Of a stretch of DNA of 64,000 nucleotides, positions 48,901 to 61,000 are shown piece after piece (position 1 is the stretch's first letter; each line of letters opens with the position of its first letter). The DNA is from Haliclona indistincta (taxonomy: Eukaryota > Porifera > Demospongiae > Haplosclerida > Chalinidae): positions 5,065,152-5,129,151 of the forward strand of contig OZ024784.1 of assembly GCA_964017065.1 (NCBI GenBank). The letters run 5' to 3'. The notes beneath the pieces are model-generated. The model did no database searches, was not told the origin of the DNA, and was given only the letters and a program-made list of their open reading frames with translations. Made by a program: the position numbers and the translations under genes.

Positions 48901-51900
48901 CTGATGCAACTAGATATTTTGAGATAATTTGGTCAAAGCTGTTTAGACATTGGCAGTGACCACTAATGATAGTGATGTACATCTCCTGCATGGCCTGTCG
49001 TTCTCTTTCCGTTTTTCTGCAGCTTCCAGACAAGCCCATCAGTTCTCTAGTCAAGTATTACTATCTGTGGAAGCGTTCCTTCTCACAGTACAGTCTGATG
49101 GACAAGCACTCTCGTCGTAATGGCAAACGAATAAGGTTTGGGAACAACTTAACCAATAGGCATATTACCTATAATTAACTCTTCTACACCTGCGCTTTCT
49201 CTCCCGTGCCAAAGCCCTGGATCTTGCTAAAGCATCGGCGGTAGTGCTGACGAGTGAGTCTGACGAATCGCTGTCTCTGGGCAAATCGCTGTCGTCCATT
49301 TTAATGGATGGTTATTAAAGAACGTAGTGTTTATGAAAGAACGTCAAGTAGACCCCGAGACCCCGCGGGTTCCAAAACGTGACATATATATATATATACA
49401 TACAAACATACAATTTCGAAACTGTACTACGCGATCAAATGCCTCGCGCTAAGGCGCTCGGCAATTATCATAATAGAAAAGCAGATTTTTGTTGATCCGC
49501 TAAAATTAAATTTTTGCTATAAGCATTTCCTGAATTTTGTGGGCTGTACCTTAAAACCAGTATTATTAGCGACCACTATTTTAGCGTTTTTAGCGAGTGG
49601 GGTCATAAACGTTAAATTTAGATGACACTAAAATTTAACTTTAATGAGATTCATTCTGCATAGCTGTGGTTTTGCAGTAATGGTGACTGTTAACGAGCAT
49701 GAATCAAACAACAGCCAAAGGCTAAAATTAGTACACACTAAATGTCCTCAATCTCAAAACGCTAAATTAGGTGGTCGCTAATAATACTGGTTTTAAGGTA
49801 ACCAATGTCCTGTCGTTCCCACAATTAGCATTGTCTGCTAGTATTCATGGAGGTACGAAGCTTTCGTGAGTTTAGATACTGTGTATGCTCTCGCATGAGT
49901 GCATCTTGTTCATGAGTGCATCATCCAATTTGAGAAATTACAGCCCGTTAGTATTAGTGCTCTACGGTAATTTGCTGCTTTGTAGTTTGTAATAGAGTAT
50001 AATTAATCAGTAACAGCGTCAATACTCTTGGCTAGGTTAGTGTATTAAAAAATAATTGTGGATTTCTTTCTAAGAAATATCAAATTGTATTGAAATAATG
50101 GTGCATACCAGAAATGCACGTGTCTAGCCATGTTCTGCGCATCTTTGGATTCAGATTGTGTACACGTACCAGCTGTGTGTAGTTGAAGAGCTTCAAATCG
50201 TTCAATAATGTTTCAAAGACGACAAAGTTGTTCAAAGTGGTTGCACGCTATTTGTCAAATAATGGATGTGGAGCCATTCGGATTGAGCACACCCGCAACA
50301 CATCGTTACCATGGCATCTGTAGGTCTCGAATGTTGTTGCTAATGCGATTCACATAGTTACAGCACCCCTGAATGGTAACGTCATTGACCACAAGGTTGG
50401 CGAGTGTAGCTGTAGGTCAAATTTAGCATGCTAGACCACAAGTCGGTCCCAAGGGATTTACACATTTAGAGTTTTACATGTACTAGATGCTTTGTATGGA
50501 GATCGGATCATGTTTGTGTGTTGTTTAGTCTGTGACAAACAACTCCACATGTTCGCTGTCGCTAAATGAATTTTACGTGAATCTTAATTTCTCTCCAGCG
50601 CCGGTCTGCCGGCGAGTAACGATGACAGTGATAGCACTCAGTCAGGATCAATACACTCATTCACTGATGCCCCCCTCATACCCACAATGCAGCTGGTTGG
50701 AAAGGGAAAGCAGTTGCCCAAGGTAGCACTTACAGATTGTAGACCACGAGAAGTGGTTTTTGATCATACTGCATCACATCTTATGGTATTGACGGACTTG
50801 TTGCATATTATGTACAGGGTATCCGTCTATCCATTGGAGAGCTGTCCTCTATGGGTGCAGACAAGGAAGGAACACTTTTGAAAGAGATGAGTCAGGATAT
50901 AGTGGAGCTCAAGGAAACAGTGAGTGTGTGGTGTTAGACAGAAAGTACAGACAAGCTTTAATCTTCGTTACGATCACAGAGGAAATTTCAAACTATTAAG
51001 CCTTTACTCCTTTTACTGTTGCAGGAGTATGATTGCTGTATAATTATAGCTTGCGTTATTCTCGTCAGGGTTGTCGTTGCGTGGTGACAACCGCAGATAC
51101 AATTGTAGTAACCGCAGTTTTACAAACAATAATTATTGTGTATCACTGTTTGCGGCTACTGCAGGTGCAGTCTCGCAAGCAAGAGTTGTCACAACTCAGG
51201 GAACAGTTGTTGGATGAAGAAATTGAGCAGCTTCGTCCGGCTAATGTGGGTCACTGGTCTCAGCTTTGTACTTTGTTGACATGTCTACTTTTCTCTTTTA
51301 ATCTCACTCTTTGACGCATTATGCATCACTGCGTTACTATGGTCACTGTGTCATTCTAGAAAGCAATTTCTAACTTCAGAGTGTTTTCGTTGTTTTTCTG
51401 CATGTGTCTCAATTAGAGGTAGATGTTTGATGTAATTTAAGTAGGCCTCTTGTACTTGTGTATACTCACCATGCAAGTGTGTATAGAAGTGCCCAATGTT
51501 ACTGGGCATGCAATGCACATTATAGTGTGTGGATGAGTGAGCTGTGTCTGCAGGCAGTTTACATGTGGTATGTCTGTGCCCTCTCGGCTGCGTGGGTAGT
51601 CGAATATTATTATGTGACCTAAGTACCTGTGAAGAGTGTAGCGGGCTCTAATTGGATTACCACTATACCGTCTTCTCCTGATTTGAGGAAATGCCCAATA
51701 AGATCACACCAGATGTAAGATAGTAAATCTTGTTCTGGTTTTAACGGATATATTTGTGTACATCAGGATGTGGTTTGTTCTTGATTGAGAAGTCATAATT
51801 ATAGAACAGCAGCTACGTACATACCGACTGCATGACCTGGGCAAGCCCCACATTGCAACACACACCTCAAATATTAATTTTTTTACTTTATCTGTGTTTG

Positions 51901-52977
51901 TTAGTTATCACATTTTTCATTACTAATCACTTTCTTATATGAAAAAAAACCATAGCAAGCTATAGCTGGTATAACAAACCATAGCAAGCTAGCTGGTATA
52001 ACAACCATTGCAAGCTAGCTGGTATAACAAACCATAGCAAGCTAGCTGGTATAACAACCATTGCAAGCTAGCTGGTATAACAATCTTAGCAAGCTAGCTA
52101 GCTGGTATAACAACCATAGCAAGCTAGCTGGTATAACAAACCATAGCAAGCTAGCTGGTATAACAATCTTAGCAAGCTAGCTAGCTGGTATAACAACCAT
52201 AGCAAGCTAGCTAGCTGGTATAACAAACCATAGCAAGCTAGCTGGTATAACAAACCATAGCAAGCTAGCTGGTATAACATTCTTTTTTATACATACAGTA
52301 TGCTCAAAAGTGTGGTGTTCCTGCTCGCTGGAGTGAAGAAGAGATTCAAATAGCACTAGAAGGTGTGTATCACTAAACAAATAGAATTATGCTTTCAATC
52401 TCTTTCCTTCTCCTGATGCTCAGCTGTCAGACAGCACGGCAAGAACCCTGACGCTCTTGCTAGGTCACTGGCTAACAAATCTGTTGCTCAGTGTCGTAAT
52501 TTCTTTACCAACTACAAGAGGAAATTAAATCTACCTCGATTGATAGCTGCTTATGAATTGAAACATGTGAGACACATAATATGATAAGAAGTATCCAGTA
52601 TGGACAAATTTTACTGAATGCTGACTTGATGTATGGTACAGGATATTATATTAAATTACAAATTACACCTAAGTCAAGGTATCATGATTTCGTATGTTTA
52701 CTGTCAATCCAGGGTCGTAAAACTTCTCGATACAGTAGACAGGCTAGGGTAAGTTGTCTAGCCTACACTCATGAGTTATCCTTATGTCATGTCGTTGGCC
52801 CTATCTGTGTGACTACAGGAACAGCTTGAAGAGGAGGAAGACGTACAGGACGGAGAGCCCATGATGGTCCACCCTACACTGCTGACTGCAGGGTCAAACG
52901 TCTCCTCAGAGAGTGGTGACAGTCTTTCCACACGACCACGCATCTCTATTCTTCAATACAGAGGGTCATACATATAG
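45912..52977 (+). CDS. RCOR: REST corepressor (CoREST)
   Basis: CoREST bridges LSD1 (KDM1A) and HDAC1/2 to chromatin and allows LSD1 to demethylate nucleosomal H3K4. Thirteen exons give 431 residues: 45912-46044, 46306-46362, 46528-46596, 47849-47980, 48762-48844, 49023-49135, 50599-50722, 50818-50919, 51165-51245, 52299-52362, 52424-52566, 52713-52748, 52819-52977. An ELM2 domain (GSNYQAQVP to DLTNFCP, with YSTDQALGMLFFHKYDVNKA) precedes SANT1 (WSMEDKVVFEQAF to LVKYYYLWKR). A linker helix (ELSQLREQLLDEEIEQLRPA), the LSD1-binding coiled coil in known CoREST, leads to SANT2 (ARWSEEEIQIALEAVRQHGK to RNFFTNYKRKLNL). The linker between SANT1 and the coiled coil is rich in Ser/Asp. Paralog number (RCOR1/2/3) cannot be assigned; a single ancestral gene is likely. 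Confidence 0.92.
49549..49798. mobile_element. 250-bp MITE, perfect 28-bp ends, TA duplication
   Basis: The terminal sequence ccttaaaaccagtattatta and its exact complement at 49779-49798 extend for about 28 bp. Both sides carry TA. The interior has further inverted words (aaaacgctaaatt/aacgttaaattt). It lies in the long CoREST intron. Perfect ends imply recent activity. Confidence 0.85.
51950..52280. repeat. minisatellite, about 27-bp unit
   Basis: The unit agctagctggtataacaaac-catagca is repeated about 12 times with small variants (ccattgca, tcttagca). It sits just before the 52299 CoREST exon, so its length could affect splice-site distance. Confidence 0.9.
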
Positions 52978-53067
52978 ATAGACCTAAACTATGTTAGATT
53001 GTTGTGTTTTGCTGAGATTTGTAATTGTATTTACAAGTACAAAAATTAAAACATTTGTCATTAGGTT

Positions 53068-56000
53068 TTAGTTAACTTTGCGGTCTGAGTAAACGTCACC
53101 ATTGCTGGATTGCTGTGTTTGTGCTGCTTTTGTGGTCCGTAGCTTGCTGCAGTATATTCCATATAGAAAGTAGATAGCCACACCGATCACCATCCACACA
53201 AATAGTCTAATCCACGCTGTATAGGACAGCCCGGCCATCATGTACATATTGATAGCTATACCCATACATGGAACGAATGGAACCAATGGGCACTTAAAGG
53301 TACTAGGAATGTTAGTGGCTTTCAGGAACAACATTGCTATAAATATCATGATACCAATAACTGCTAGAGCTAGTGTAACTGGTAGCGGAAAGGAGTAGTG
53401 GAATGTGAGAGCTGATACCAAGCTAAACACTGAGAAGGTAGTGATGAGTATAGTGGGAAGGTAGTGGGTTGGTCCTCGAGTGTATCGCAGTACCATGACA
53501 CCAGCACACACCAGACTAAAGGCCAGCAGTGTGCCAATGGAGATGGCATCAGCTAGATCATCTAGGGTCATGAAGAAGGCCAAGATGGCTGTGAATGCTC
53601 CCGTTAAAATAGTCCCTATTACTGGAGTGTCTAGTCGCTTTGAAGTCCAATGAAATACAGGGAAAAAGAGACCCTAAATAGGAGAAAATAAAATAGTGAA
53701 ATTTGGTAACTATCACACACTGCTAGCTTGGCTGTAATATACATTATGAAAATTTTGGGCCATGAAAATTACATGCCTTGGGCTAACATGCAGTTCTTTT
53801 TCATCCTAGAAGAAGGCTAAATAAACCTATCGGTTAAGGTATACCCGTTTTTATGAATATTAATGAGCGACTTTCTTTTATCTGCAGCTCGTGACAGAGC
53901 AACGCTAGCAGCGTGAAACTCGCTCTGATGCATCAATGAGTGTGTCTCAATGTATAATGCAGCTTGAAACATTGCACAATATTCTACACCAAGGAATAAT
54001 GTAGGAACAATCGACATCGTACGGATACGCATTTTTCTAGCCAAAAATCTCTCCTGACTAACCGTGCAGCAAAGGTTACCAGCTAAAATTCGACTCTTAT
54101 AAACCATTTCTAGGTGCTGACGAAGAGTTTTCTGCATTTACTTTTTCTGATTTTAAGAAAAACACTTTTACATTCTAAATCATGGCTGATTTTGCAGTGT
54201 CGTCCATGTTTGTCGATGCATAGAACAGCTACGTTCAGCGTGGGTCAACAAAACTCTTCGTCAGCACCTAGAAATGGTTTATAAGAGTCGAATTTTAGCT
54301 GGTGACCTTTGCTGCACGGTTAGTCAGGAGAGATTTTTGGCTAGAAAAATGCGTATCCGTACGATGTCGATTGTTCCTACATTATTCCTTGGTGTAGAAT
54401 ATTGTGCAACGTTTCAAGCTGCATTATACATTGAGACACACTCATTGATGCATCAGAGCAAGTTTCATGCTGCTAGCGTTGCTCTGTCACGAGCTGCAGA
54501 TAAAAGAAAGTCGCTCATTAATATTCATAAAAACGGGTATACCGCCACCTTAAAGTCAGCATAGTACTTACGTCTCTAGCCATTGTGTAGAATATTCTTG
54601 GCTGTCCTAGAAGACAGGTAAAGGTAGCAGTGGTCAGTCCAAATATCGATCCAAAGGAGATTACTCTGCCTGCCCAGTGTAGTCCAACAGCCTCCATAGC
54701 ATAGGACAGAGGGGCATTGTGTGAGGGTCCGTTGGGAGTAAGTTGTCTGAAATCTACCATCCCAGTAGCCACCAAGCTCACAGCAACATACAGAGTTGTT
54801 GAGATGACAAGAGAAGCAATAATACCACGTGGAATGTTCTTCTGTGGGTGCCTTGTCTCCTCAGCTAGTGAGCTGACCATATCAAACCCAAGATAAGCAA
54901 AGAATACTCTGCCAGCCCCAGCAAATAGTGATGCAGCTCCAAATGGTACAAATGAGTTGTTGACTACCACCCAGTTACTGGGAGTGACTCGAGTGGCTCC
55001 TACTGCTGTAAAGAAGACCAGTACAAAGACATTGAGGATGGTCATGATCACATTGAATGTGGACGAAGTGCTGATTCCAAACAACATCACTGCAGTACAC
55101 ACTATAACTATGAATGCTGCTGCAGGACTGAGGGAAGTGGACCCTAGTGGAATGTGGCTCAACCATGTTGGTGTGCTCTCGAATCCCCAGCCGATCCAAA
55201 AATCAAAGAAGTAGTCACCCCATCCTCTAGCAATGGCAGCTGAGCTGATACAGTACTCCAGAGTGAGGTTCCACCCAATACTGCATAATAAATTATCAAC
55301 ACATACTAACATTAGCATGTGTAGAGCATGTGTAGAGCATATGCACAGCATGTGTATAGTCTAGCAATGCACAATTCATTCACATGAGAGTATACACACT
55401 CTGCCCTCAGCTATAGGTCATAAACTTACATCCATGCTAACAGCTCTCCAAGTGAAGCATAGGCAAACGTGTAAGCAGAACCTGTTACAGGCACTCGAGC
55501 GGCAAACTCAGAATAAGCAAGAGCAGTGAACACACATGACACTGCTCCAATGATGAATGAGATCAGGATAGCTGGACCTAATGATAGAGAGAGTAGTATT
55601 ATACCATGCTAGAACAATACAAGAAACTTTTATAGTAAATAATAATTGTTATTAAGTGTTGCTATTATAATAATAATAATTTATGTCTGGATGTTATGAC
55701 CAAACCACATATAGTAGTACGTCTTTAATTTCTATTCCAACCAAGATAACTAAACTTTATTCTATAGAGCAACTGACCTGCAATCTGTGCTCCTATTCCT
55801 ATCAGTGAGTATATACCAGCTCCTACTGTACAGCCCACACCGTACCCCACAAGATCCAGTAATCCTAGAGACTCCGACAGCCTCTGTCCCTCAGGTCTAG
55901 CCTCTCGTTCAATAAGAAACGATTCTACAGGTTTAACAGCTACTAGTGAACGAAATTGATAAGCTTTCTTCAGTCTCTGTCTCACATCACCACGCCACGA

Positions 56001-56240
56001 CCACCAAGAAGGAAACAAGGCTCCACCTCCCGTAAAACGACTGCCTGATGATACTTCGGAATGAACCGTTCCGTTACATTGCACAGGATCATCTGCTGTG
56101 GAGCTGTGATCGTGGCTACTCACTTCCAGCAGTGGAGATCTTTCCGTAGACACCGACATTGCAGCTCTTAACAATGCCCTAAGTCCATGTGTTCCTGGGC
56201 GGAGTTGAATATAAACTTCGCTAAACTCGCTCAGTCTCAT
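53068..56240 (-). CDS. cationic amino-acid transporter, SLC7 CAT subfamily
   Basis: CAT-type SLC7 proteins are plasma- or lysosomal-membrane carriers of Arg/Lys/ornithine. Four exons (56240-55778, 55577-55430, 55280-54572, 53673-53068) give 641 residues; an internal ATG at 56159 is another possible start. After a polar N-terminus of about 85 residues, TM1 has the signature GVGCTVGAGIYSLIG. Then come AGPAILISFIIGA, AARVPVTGSAYTFAYASLGELLAW, IGWNLTLEYCISSAAIARGW, FFAYLGFDMVSSLAEETRHPQKNIPRGI and LLGQPRIFYTMARDGLFFP, all characteristic CAT blocks. The C-terminus holds four more helices (LLAFSLVCAGVMVLRYTR, MVIGVAIYFLYGIYCSK), giving about 14 TM in total as in CATs. It ends in a short cytosolic tail. 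Whether it is closest to SLC7A1-3, A4 or A14 cannot be settled by eye. Confidence 0.9.
53838..54545. mobile_element. foldback element in SLC7 intron
   Basis: The arms 53838-54131 and 54250-54545 are near-identical inverted repeats (about 97%), with a 118-bp centre. Both arms contain the same open frame of about 90 codons (MVYKSRILAG to NIHKNGYT) on opposite strands, differing at only a few residues. No known domain was recognised. The element fills most of the last intron. Confidence 0.85.
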
Positions 56241-56624
56241 TAAAATGAAGCCGCATAAAAGTTGATTACAGAGATAAATTCCTTTTGTGGTTAACTTGAT
56301 CTGCTGATTTTGATATTATTGTAAGTCAAACATTCACTTTCTACACGTAGGCAACAATAGCACTCAAAGTTTATAAAGCTGAGTCTATATACTACAAATA
56401 TTAAGCTGATAATGAAGAGGTAAGCTGCGTTCATTTTATTTTGCTGGCAGTTTTATAACTGGATTTCATCAAGAATTTTGTCAAAATTTGTTGAAGTACC
56501 ATCTCAAATCGCGATCTTCTGCTTTCAAGGTTTTATGTTTCTCGTCTATCCGCTATCTGGTTGACATCAGCTTGAACAGGTATCGGGCTATCAAAATTAT
56601 GATCAGTTGTTATTCTTTTTGCAG

Positions 56625-57925
56625 CAGACGCTCTGGTTGCAATACTGAGAATCTTGCACAGTCTGTTTTCAACAAAAGCTGACACTCTCCAGCCTGGAAT
56701 CTTGATATTTGAAAGCTTATTTACAGCATGTCTGGCTCTAGGAACAGGTATTTTTCAAGCGAATGCTGGATTGGATCAACTATTGTAAGTCCCAACACCA
56801 AAACTTATCACCTTCATTCACTGGTACTACAGGAGTGAAAATTTTGTAGTTCTTTTCCTTCTTATGGAGTTTTTCTCATTCCAGTAGGTAGTAAAAATTT
56901 GTTAAAGTTTAATTTGAATCTAAGAGTTGATGTAAAAGAATATTTGTTTTCAATAATTTGTTTAGTTTGCTGTATTCATAAATATTTGTACGTCCAAAGT
57001 GCTGGTATCAACCCATTCACAAATATCTACAGAGTACTTTGCTACACTTGGAAGCACAAGATTCCTGAGCATCGCACCTATTGGGAAGAAGATATTCCAT
57101 CTTGTATTGATCTGGAATATGGAGGACCGTTCTACGGTTCACCAAGATAATGAGAGGTGGAGGACACCAAAACATTTTACGAAATTCTACCGCTACTTCT
57201 GTGTTTGTTCGGATATCAGTTAGCAGGAGATGGCTACTCTGCTCCAGAACAGCTCCAGAAGACCAGCTGCTCGTCACTGCCAGTTCTACTATTGATTGTT
57301 TATAATCCGCATCATTTGAGCAGTCTTGTTGCTGTAGTAGGCATACCATTATATCGGATAGTGATCAGAAATTGTTTCCATGTTGCAATAGGGTCTAAGC
57401 TCTCACCAGAATGTGGATAGATCTGTATCTTGTACTGGTACAAGTTACTTTATAATTTTTTATTACTATAATATTTATGAATTATGGCAACAAGCAACAG
57501 ACGTTTCTTCCCTCAAAGTGCTTCAGAAACCCACTAATAACTGTTACAGAAATCACCAGAGAACAGATTTGTGACACTACATCATCAGACATGACCTTTT
57601 GTGGCTCATCATTCCACAAATTCTCAATGGGTTTTCATCACTATCATCACTATCATCACTATCATCACTATCATCACCGATGCACGCAGTCGCTATCAAT
57701 GGACTAGCTTTCTGGTTTCACTTTTACTGAATGAGTTATCGCGATGAATACATAATATCTAACACCAAGCATTATCACTACAGACAGTGAGATGAGATAG
57801 TTAATGTGCAGGGAATGATAGAAGACACTTATGAGAAGTGGTATGATCAGGAGGAGCAATACATGCAAGAACAAAGAGTACGAGTGTTGTTAGCAAGACA
57901 GGGGACAACTATGACCGATTCTTAA
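56625..57925 (+). pseudogene. decayed POT/SLC15-like oligopeptide transporter
   Basis: POT family members are proton-coupled peptide carriers. Exon 56625-56784 encodes CLALGTGIFQANAGLDQLL, matching the POT block G-IIQANA-Q-G-DQL. The next segment (about 56990-57420) reads GINPFTNIYRVLCYTWKHKI, then TYWEEDIPSCIDL and YGGPF, like the POT loop NPF-V-KYTWKHK...YWEEDIPSRIDLGK-KYGGPF. Near 57131-57160 the frame is broken by two in-frame stops that a single inserted base and a single missing base would explain; the reading then resumes with VEDTKTFYEILPLL and PVLLLIVYNPHHLS. A short exon 57812-57925 (YEKWYDQEEQYMQEQRV) could be the C-terminus. The N-terminal helices are absent. It is most likely a truncated, non-functional copy. 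Confidence 0.7.
57637..57680. repeat. (atcatcact)n short tandem repeat
   Basis: Four units of tatcatcac occur in the pseudogene region; they read as His-Tyr repeats in one frame. This is a simple repeat. Confidence 0.85.
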
Positions 57926-58099
57926 AATTAATGCATTGTACTATGCCAATAAGGCAGTTGTTACATGTAAGAAGCATTAATAGTTAGTTATCAGACTACA
58001 AAGAATAATCAGTTTTTTAGTATTAGCCCCTCCTTCGTGATATCAAAATTGCGTGGGCGAAAGGCCTAAATTCTGGAGTGACTGTCCTGTTTTACTGTT

Positions 58100-61000
58100 A
58101 TGGCTGTGTCAGTGATCCCTCTTATTGTTTTAATCCTGTCCTTGCTGCTTCTTAAAAGCACCGCTGGTGTTGCACAAAGTGAGTTATACAACGCGAAACA
58201 ATATTCTTTGGCGAAGCATGTTTTTATACACAATAATTCGAGGTGATCCCTACATATCATTGCCGATCGGCAATGATAATACGCCCAGTCGCCCACATCA
58301 AGAATGTCTACTATGAACCTAACTACGGCTAAGCTACATGTATACTGCGTGCTGTATTGCTGTGTCTTTACTTTTGCATGCAAGAGTCTTTGTGATATCC
58401 AACTGAAGAGCCAGCTATTGTCAGATCTGTACAAACCACCATGCTGATAATACTGATACTGATAATACTGATAATACTGATACTGATAGTACTGATACTG
58501 ATAATGCCCAAACAATAAATAAGTATTTTTGTGGATCTGAGTGCAGTGTATGAAACACTTGTATCAGCAATTTTGATTAATGCATCATAATTGTTTGTTT
58601 GTGCAGGTTGCATCGGATCATCACAGTATAATGCGACTTTCAATGAACCAAACAACACCTTTTATCATCCACATGATTTTAATTCATCCAATCCAGTTGG
58701 AAATCTCACACTCTATGTCAAAAAAACATTTTTCATTGAAAAATTCGGGATTAACACATCATCGTTAAGTTTGAATTTTTCTTTTATCATCCCAGGCTTC
58801 TTGGAAACAGAAGGCACCTTGTTTCCAATTGATAATGATGGAGTGCTTGAGGTTGGATCACAAAACAGACTGTGGACACCACAGATGATGAATGGAGTCA
58901 CTATTAGTAGCGCTGAGTATACCAAGTGTGTGTCAGGAAACACAACATACTTCAGCATACCAGTGGCTTTCCTGCTCCAAAAGGGACCAAGAGTAGTTGG
59001 AACAAGACGATGGGTTATCGATCTTTTAACAATCGGTTCGGGTGAGATGTCAATGAAAGTTGAATATTTCAGTAAAATAAATGTCACTGTTATTGCAAAT
59101 CCTGTTGAAAGTAAGCAACTACACTAATATATTTAAGTCATTTCATTGTTCCATTATGTACAGTGTGTAATCAATTGAATTTGCTCTACCTCTTTAAAAA
59201 CAACACTTGTGTTAAAGATTGTCCTTGTTACTTGAAAACTTTCTCTACCTTTTGCTTTGAATGTGAGTTGCAATTAGGGGTGGATTTAGGAATTTTACAA
59301 GGATCAGAAGCTCTTACACAACTTTATATCATCTACCAGTAAATATACATAATTGTTATAGTAGCTGTATTAGCAGTGGATCATTGACTCATGGTCAAGG
59401 GAGGCCTGTACTGGGTTTCATCAGGAATCATGTTACATCATTTTCTAAGTAGCCTGGTCTCCAGACTCTCTGGTAGCGATTTAAATTAGGGGTGGGACGA
59501 ATGTACAAAGTGAACTATCGAATATTTTGATAAACAAATGAACGAATGTTCTAATCGTTCGTTGTACGTGCATTTATGCTAACTAAAACACATCTTTATT
59601 ATGTAAGACCAAGGGCGTATAGAGTCTAGACCAAGTTTAATGACCTCAATGCAGATTGAAAGCGTTCTTCATTACAATGTATCATTTCTAATGCCTTATC
59701 TATGTATATAAATAGCATTTTTGAGCAATAGTGGGTGTGGCACAAATGTTTGAAAGGAGATAAAAAATTCAAATAATTTGTTTACGAACGAATGTTCGAA
59801 TATTCAAACCTTTGTCCCAGCCCTAATTTAAATTATGCAGTGTAGTGAAAATCAAAGGAAGTGATTGGTACCCCTCATTGAACTTTATGTTGGTTATGTT
59901 ATTCAGTTTCAAGTGCAGAATTCAGTCAAGCCACAACTGATGTTAGTGTAACAGCAAACTTTACTAATGGACATGTTGCTACCATTGATTTGTTGCTTGA
60001 TCAAATTGCTTTGTCCTTGCTAGAAATTAATATTCAATATATTGGCGTGAGAGGTGACCGAATGCATGATGAGCAGCCAACAGTGAATCTTACGGTATCA
60101 CCTTCAAATTTGAAACTCATGCTTCATGGTTTCAATTCTTTTCTGCCGATTCCTAATACAAGTTTGAACAGTAGTACTCTTGAAAATTGTGATAAGTACA
60201 AAATTCTACCACTGCAACTCAATCTTGTTAGCCCATCATTCTATCAGCTTGGTAAGCACATTATCAACATTATTGGATTTTCGTCAGAATCAATTGAATT
60301 TGGAACTCAGCTTATAGTGAATGTGGAAACTAACACTAGTGAGTATACTGTTGTTTATTGTATCTCAGTAGCACACACGTAGAACAGTCATCTTATTTCA
60401 CTGGTTTTCTCTCTCCAGCATGTGTAGATGATTTCATTGATCTCTCTGACCAACAGTGTGTTTCAGAGTGTTCCTGTGGTTTTGTTCCTTTCCGCAGCAC
60501 TGCAACACCTTACTGTGAACCAGGTATTCATGAATATTAATGTAGTACTAAAATCATCATAATAAATATAGCTGGCATGGCAAGACCTGCTCGACTTGAA
60601 GATGACCAGCTGAGAGTAGAGGTTGAAGAGGGAACTGCAATCAATGAGTCTGTTAGACTATATACAGGCCCCATCTTCATGATATACAACCGCCAACCAT
60701 TACCATCTCCATTACCATTACTTCAATCTACTGACTCAGTGTCTGTGCTGTTAAGAATTGAGCAGGTATCATCGAGTACACTGCAACCATCTCTGTATTT
60801 TGATGGTGAAGTTGGTCCAAGTCTCAACATATCCCTAAACAACACTTACCTGAGTAGTAGAGGTCTTGAATATTGTGATGAGGAACCTGACTCATACATA
60901 CCTATCAATGTTATAGTCTCTGGAGTTTCTGAAGCTGGAGAGTACAGTTTTGACATCGTTGCTCGCTTTACATCAACTGTAAATGAAACAGAAAATAATC

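Noticed and set aside
51950..52280. Regular repeats resembling a CRISPR array
   Set aside because: Units are contiguous with no unique spacers, inside an intron of a eukaryotic gene; it is a minisatellite.
52098..52280. ORF with LYQLACYG repeats
   Set aside because: A product of the minisatellite in a CoREST intron.
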